Shown here: positions 61,927 through 64,000 of the stretch, in pieces
Layout: every line of letters begins with the position of its first letter
Numbering within the stretch: position 1 is the stretch's first letter
Assembly (NCBI RefSeq): GCF_900099975.1
Contig: NZ_FNEI01000003.1
Span: 92,088 to 156,087 of the forward strand
Direction: 5' to 3'
Length of the DNA stretch: 64,000 nucleotides
Origin: Arthrobacter cupressi
Lineage (GTDB): Bacteria; Actinomycetota; Actinomycetes; Actinomycetales; Micrococcaceae
Position numbers and translations under genes: made by a program
The notes under the pieces: generated by a model
What the model saw: only the letters and a program-made list of their open reading frames with translations
The model's database searches: none
What the model was told of the DNA's origin: nothing

Positions 61927-62867
61927 GGGTCCTGGTTGCCGACGACGACTTTGGCTCCCGGCTGGTGGCGCAGGCCGCCGTCGAGCAATCCGGCCACGAA
62001 TGCATTCCCGCGGCCGACGGCGCCATCGCCTGGGAGCTGTACCAGCGCTACCGCCCGCAGGTGGTGGTGAGTGATCTGGAGATGCCCGGGATGGACGGGC
62101 TTGCCCTCTGCCGTGCCATCCGCGCCGCGGAGACGGATTCGTACACCTACCTGGTGCTGGTCACCTCGCACGGATCGCAGGACGCCGTGGTGGCCGGCAT
62201 GAATGCGGGCGCGGACGATTACATGACCAAGCCCCTGGACCCGTTCACGCTGCACACCCGGCTGCTGGTGGCCGAGCGCGTCACCTCGCTGCACGCCGAT
62301 CTTGCCCGCTACCGGGCGGCCCTGGCCGAGCAGGCGCGCACGGATCCACTGACCAAACTCCGCAACCGGCTCACCCTCGCCGAAGACCTCGAACAGCTCC
62401 GGGAAACCGCGGAGCACGCCGGCGAGCAATTCAGCGTGGTCCTGTGCGACGTGGACTACTTCAAGCGGTACAACGACCTGTACGGCCACCAGGCCGGGGA
62501 TGCCGCGCTGCAGGCCGTGGCCGACACGCTGGCGGCGCAGGTGAGGCAGAGCGACGGCGTGTACCGCTTCGGCGGCGAGGAGTTCCTGATCGTGCTGCCC
62601 CGGCAGTCGCCCTCCGGAGCCCGGGCCTTCATGACCCGTGCCTTTGAGGCAGTGCGCGGGCTGGGCATCGCCCACACCGGAAATCCGCCGGGCGTCCTCA
62701 CCCTGAGCGGCGGGATAGCGGCCTGCACGAACAGCCACCGGGTCAGCGTCGACACGCTCCTGCACGAAGCCGATCTCGCCCTGTACGGGGCCAAGGCTTC
62801 GGGGCGGAACCGGGTGATGGTGTCGCGTCCACACACGGCCGGCCTGGCGGTGCACAGCGGAAAGTAG
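61923..62867 (+). CDS. Response regulator with GGDEF diguanylate cyclase domain
   Basis: A 314-residue protein. Residues 1-125 are a receiver with phospho-acceptor D51 (VVSDLEMPGMDG) and the switch Lys in DDYMTKPLDP. Residues ~140-300 are a GGDEF domain with the active-site motif FGGEEFLIV and the product-inhibition I-site RQSD five residues before it, plus CDVDYFKRYNDLYGHQAGD. It should make c-di-GMP when phosphorylated by the hybrid kinase. Its product would then act on the PilZ domain of the synthase, the first gene in the same operon. Confidence 0.93.
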   Translation: MRVLVADDDFGSRLVAQAAVEQSGHECIPAADGAIAWELYQRYRPQVVVSDLEMPGMDGLALCRAIRAAETDSYTYLVLVTSHGSQDAVVAGMNAGADDYMTKPLDPFTLHTRLLVAERVTSLHADLARYRAALAEQARTDPLTKLRNRLTLAEDLEQLRETAEHAGEQFSVVLCDVDYFKRYNDLYGHQAGDAALQAVADTLAAQVRQSDGVYRFGGEEFLIVLPRQSPSGARAFMTRAFEAVRGLGIAHTGNPPGVLTLSGGIAACTNSHRVSVDTLLHEADLALYGAKASGRNRVMVSRPHTAGLAVHSGK

Positions 62868-62921
62868 AACGGCACAGCGGCAACTCCGCCGGCTGGCAGT
62901 ATGCGGTGTGAAGGGAACAAC

Positions 62922-64000
62922 GTGGTGCGTCGTGGGTCTTTTGCCGGGGTCGTCGGAGCGCTTGCCCTCGTGGCGGCCCTCATGGTTGTTCCACCGGACA
63001 CTCCTGCCGCGAACGCGACGCCCGTTGAGGCGGACACGATCCCGGTGGGGATAGGCCCCGAATTCGTCGCCGTGGATCCCGCCAGCGGCACGCTGTACGT
63101 CACCAACGCGGGCGAAGACACTGTCTCGGCGGTGAGCGCGACCGGGGTGAAGAGCACCATCGCCGTCGGAAATCTCCCGGAGGGCCTGGCCGTCGACCCA
63201 GGCACGCACAAGGTCTACGTTGCCAACTACTGGAGCAACTCGGTGTCCGTCATCCAGGGCACCACGGTGACCGCCACCATCCCGGTCGGCAAGGCACCGT
63301 ACGCGGTCGCCGTGGACCCCGGGACACACACCGTCTACGTGACCAACTCCCAGGGAAACTCCGTGTCCGTGATCAACGGGGATACGGTGACAACCACCGT
63401 TCCCGTCGGCCGCGGGCCCTACGGCGTGGCCGTCGATCCCGGGACCCACACGGCCTACGTCACCAATCTCTACGACGGCACGCTCTCCGTCATCAACGGC
63501 AACGCCGTGACCAGGGTGGTCGGCCTCCAGGAAGGCGTGACCGGTGTGGCCGTTGATTCCGCCACCCACTTCGTCTACGCCGTCAACCCAACCGCACTGA
63601 AATTGAACGTCATCAACGGGGCCGAGGTAAGCAGCACAAACCCGTTCGGGGAACGGAATCCCCACCAGCTCGCGGTCGATCCGACAACCCAGACCATCTA
63701 CGTCACCCACTTCTATGCCAACCAGGTGTCCGTAATTAGCGGGACAACAGTCTCCGGAGTGGTTTCCGTGGGGTACCAACCCATCGGAGTCACCGTCAAC
63801 CCCGCGACGCATGCCGCCTACGTCGCCAACGCCGGCAGCGACACGGTTTCAATGCTCAAGGAACCTGCCGGCGGCGCCTCCGTGGGTGGCGATGACAGCG
63901 CCAAGGACTTCAACGGTGACGGCAGCGCAGACCTCTTGGCGCGGGATTCGTCGGGGTCGTTGTGGTTGTATCCGGGGAATGGCCGTGGTGGGTGGCTTGC
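62922..64000 (+). CDS. Secreted YVTN beta-propeller protein with FG-GAP repeats (partial)
   Basis: The gene runs off the window, so only the first ~359 residues are seen. A GTG start (or the GTG at 62925) preceded by AAGGGAAC opens a signal peptide (RRGSFAGVVGALALVAALMVV). From about residue 40 there are seven or so repeats of ~42 residues, each like GxxPxGVAVDPGTHTVYVTNxxxxSVSVIxGxxVT, the YVTN/40-residue beta-propeller. After GGDDSAKDFNGDGSADLLAR an FG-GAP/VCBS-like repeat begins, similar to those in the M15 peptidase and CAP proteins of this window. Function: probably extracellular or surface attachment. Confidence 0.85.
   Translation, partial: MVRRGSFAGVVGALALVAALMVVPPDTPAANATPVEADTIPVGIGPEFVAVDPASGTLYVTNAGEDTVSAVSATGVKSTIAVGNLPEGLAVDPGTHKVYVANYWSNSVSVIQGTTVTATIPVGKAPYAVAVDPGTHTVYVTNSQGNSVSVINGDTVTTTVPVGRGPYGVAVDPGTHTAYVTNLYDGTLSVINGNAVTRVVGLQEGVTGVAVDSATHFVYAVNPTALKLNVINGAEVSSTNPFGERNPHQLAVDPTTQTIYVTHFYANQVSVISGTTVSGVVSVGYQPIGVTVNPATHAAYVANAGSDTVSMLKEPAGGASVGGDDSAKDFNGDGSADLLARDSSGSLWLYPGNGRGGWL

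Overview
The window is a contiguous stretch of chromosome from a high-GC actinobacterium, most likely a Micrococcaceae member of the Arthrobacter/Pseudarthrobacter type. The reasons are the GC-rich coding sequence with many GTG and TTG starts, extensive ATGA stop/start overlaps, a SAM-IV-type riboswitch, a DtxR/IdeR-type iron box, an Mrp antiporter with fused A/B subunits, a DUF4235 protein and an XRE-MurA fusion. No replication origin, rRNA, prophage, IS transposase or CRISPR array is visible. The species assignment is inference; gene calls come from motifs read in the translated sequence.

Layout. 0-3.3 kb: an AT-richer secreted-protein pseudogene, small hypotheticals and a flavin-dependent monooxygenase. 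3.3-9 kb (minus strand): an operon of NCS1 permease, hydantoinase/oxoprolinase, DUF917 protein and PucR regulator, which looks like uptake and ring opening of a hydantoin- or nucleobase-like compound. 9.2-16 kb: a repeat-rich surface protein, a GH15 glycosidase carrying a degenerate trehalose-phosphatase-like domain, an AEC exporter and panD. 16-20 kb: two divergent regulator/exporter pairs (LysR/MFS and MarR/LysE) and tRNA-Gly. 20-27 kb: two secreted enzymes with FG-GAP-like repeats, dcd, homocysteine methyltransferase and an ECF sigma factor with its partner. 27-34 kb: a Kef-type antiporter with its TrkA-C subunit, an amino-sugar cluster (ROK regulator, GH3 hexosaminidase, nagB) and a UMF1-type MFS protein. 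34.5-41.1 kb: a complete mrpA(B)CDEFG operon. 42-45.5 kb: a TPP riboswitch followed by the ykoEDC-type HMP/thiamine ECF transporter.

45.6-64 kb is the most unusual part. An iron-box-preceded, translationally coupled pair encodes an Ntn-hydrolase acylase and an IucB-like acyltransferase. A WXG100-headed protein with a toxin-like C-terminus overlaps a lipoprotein gene. Next come the XRE-MurA fusion and an AbiEi/DUF559-type nuclease-like protein. A YbdK-type ligase is followed by a SAM-IV-controlled DUF1737-rhodanese-metZ operon. The last operon joins a GT2-PilZ polysaccharide synthase, a hybrid histidine kinase and a GGDEF response regulator, and the window ends inside a beta-propeller/FG-GAP secreted protein.

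A family of ~90-bp elements with 15-18-bp terminal inverted repeats occurs three times (42.1, 51.7 and 52.7 kb). The second copy supplies the C-terminal codons and stop of the AbiEi/DUF559-type gene. Candidates for undescribed biology are the iron-regulated acylase/acyltransferase pair, the WXG100 effector/lipoprotein pair, the XRE-MurA fusion and this repeat family.
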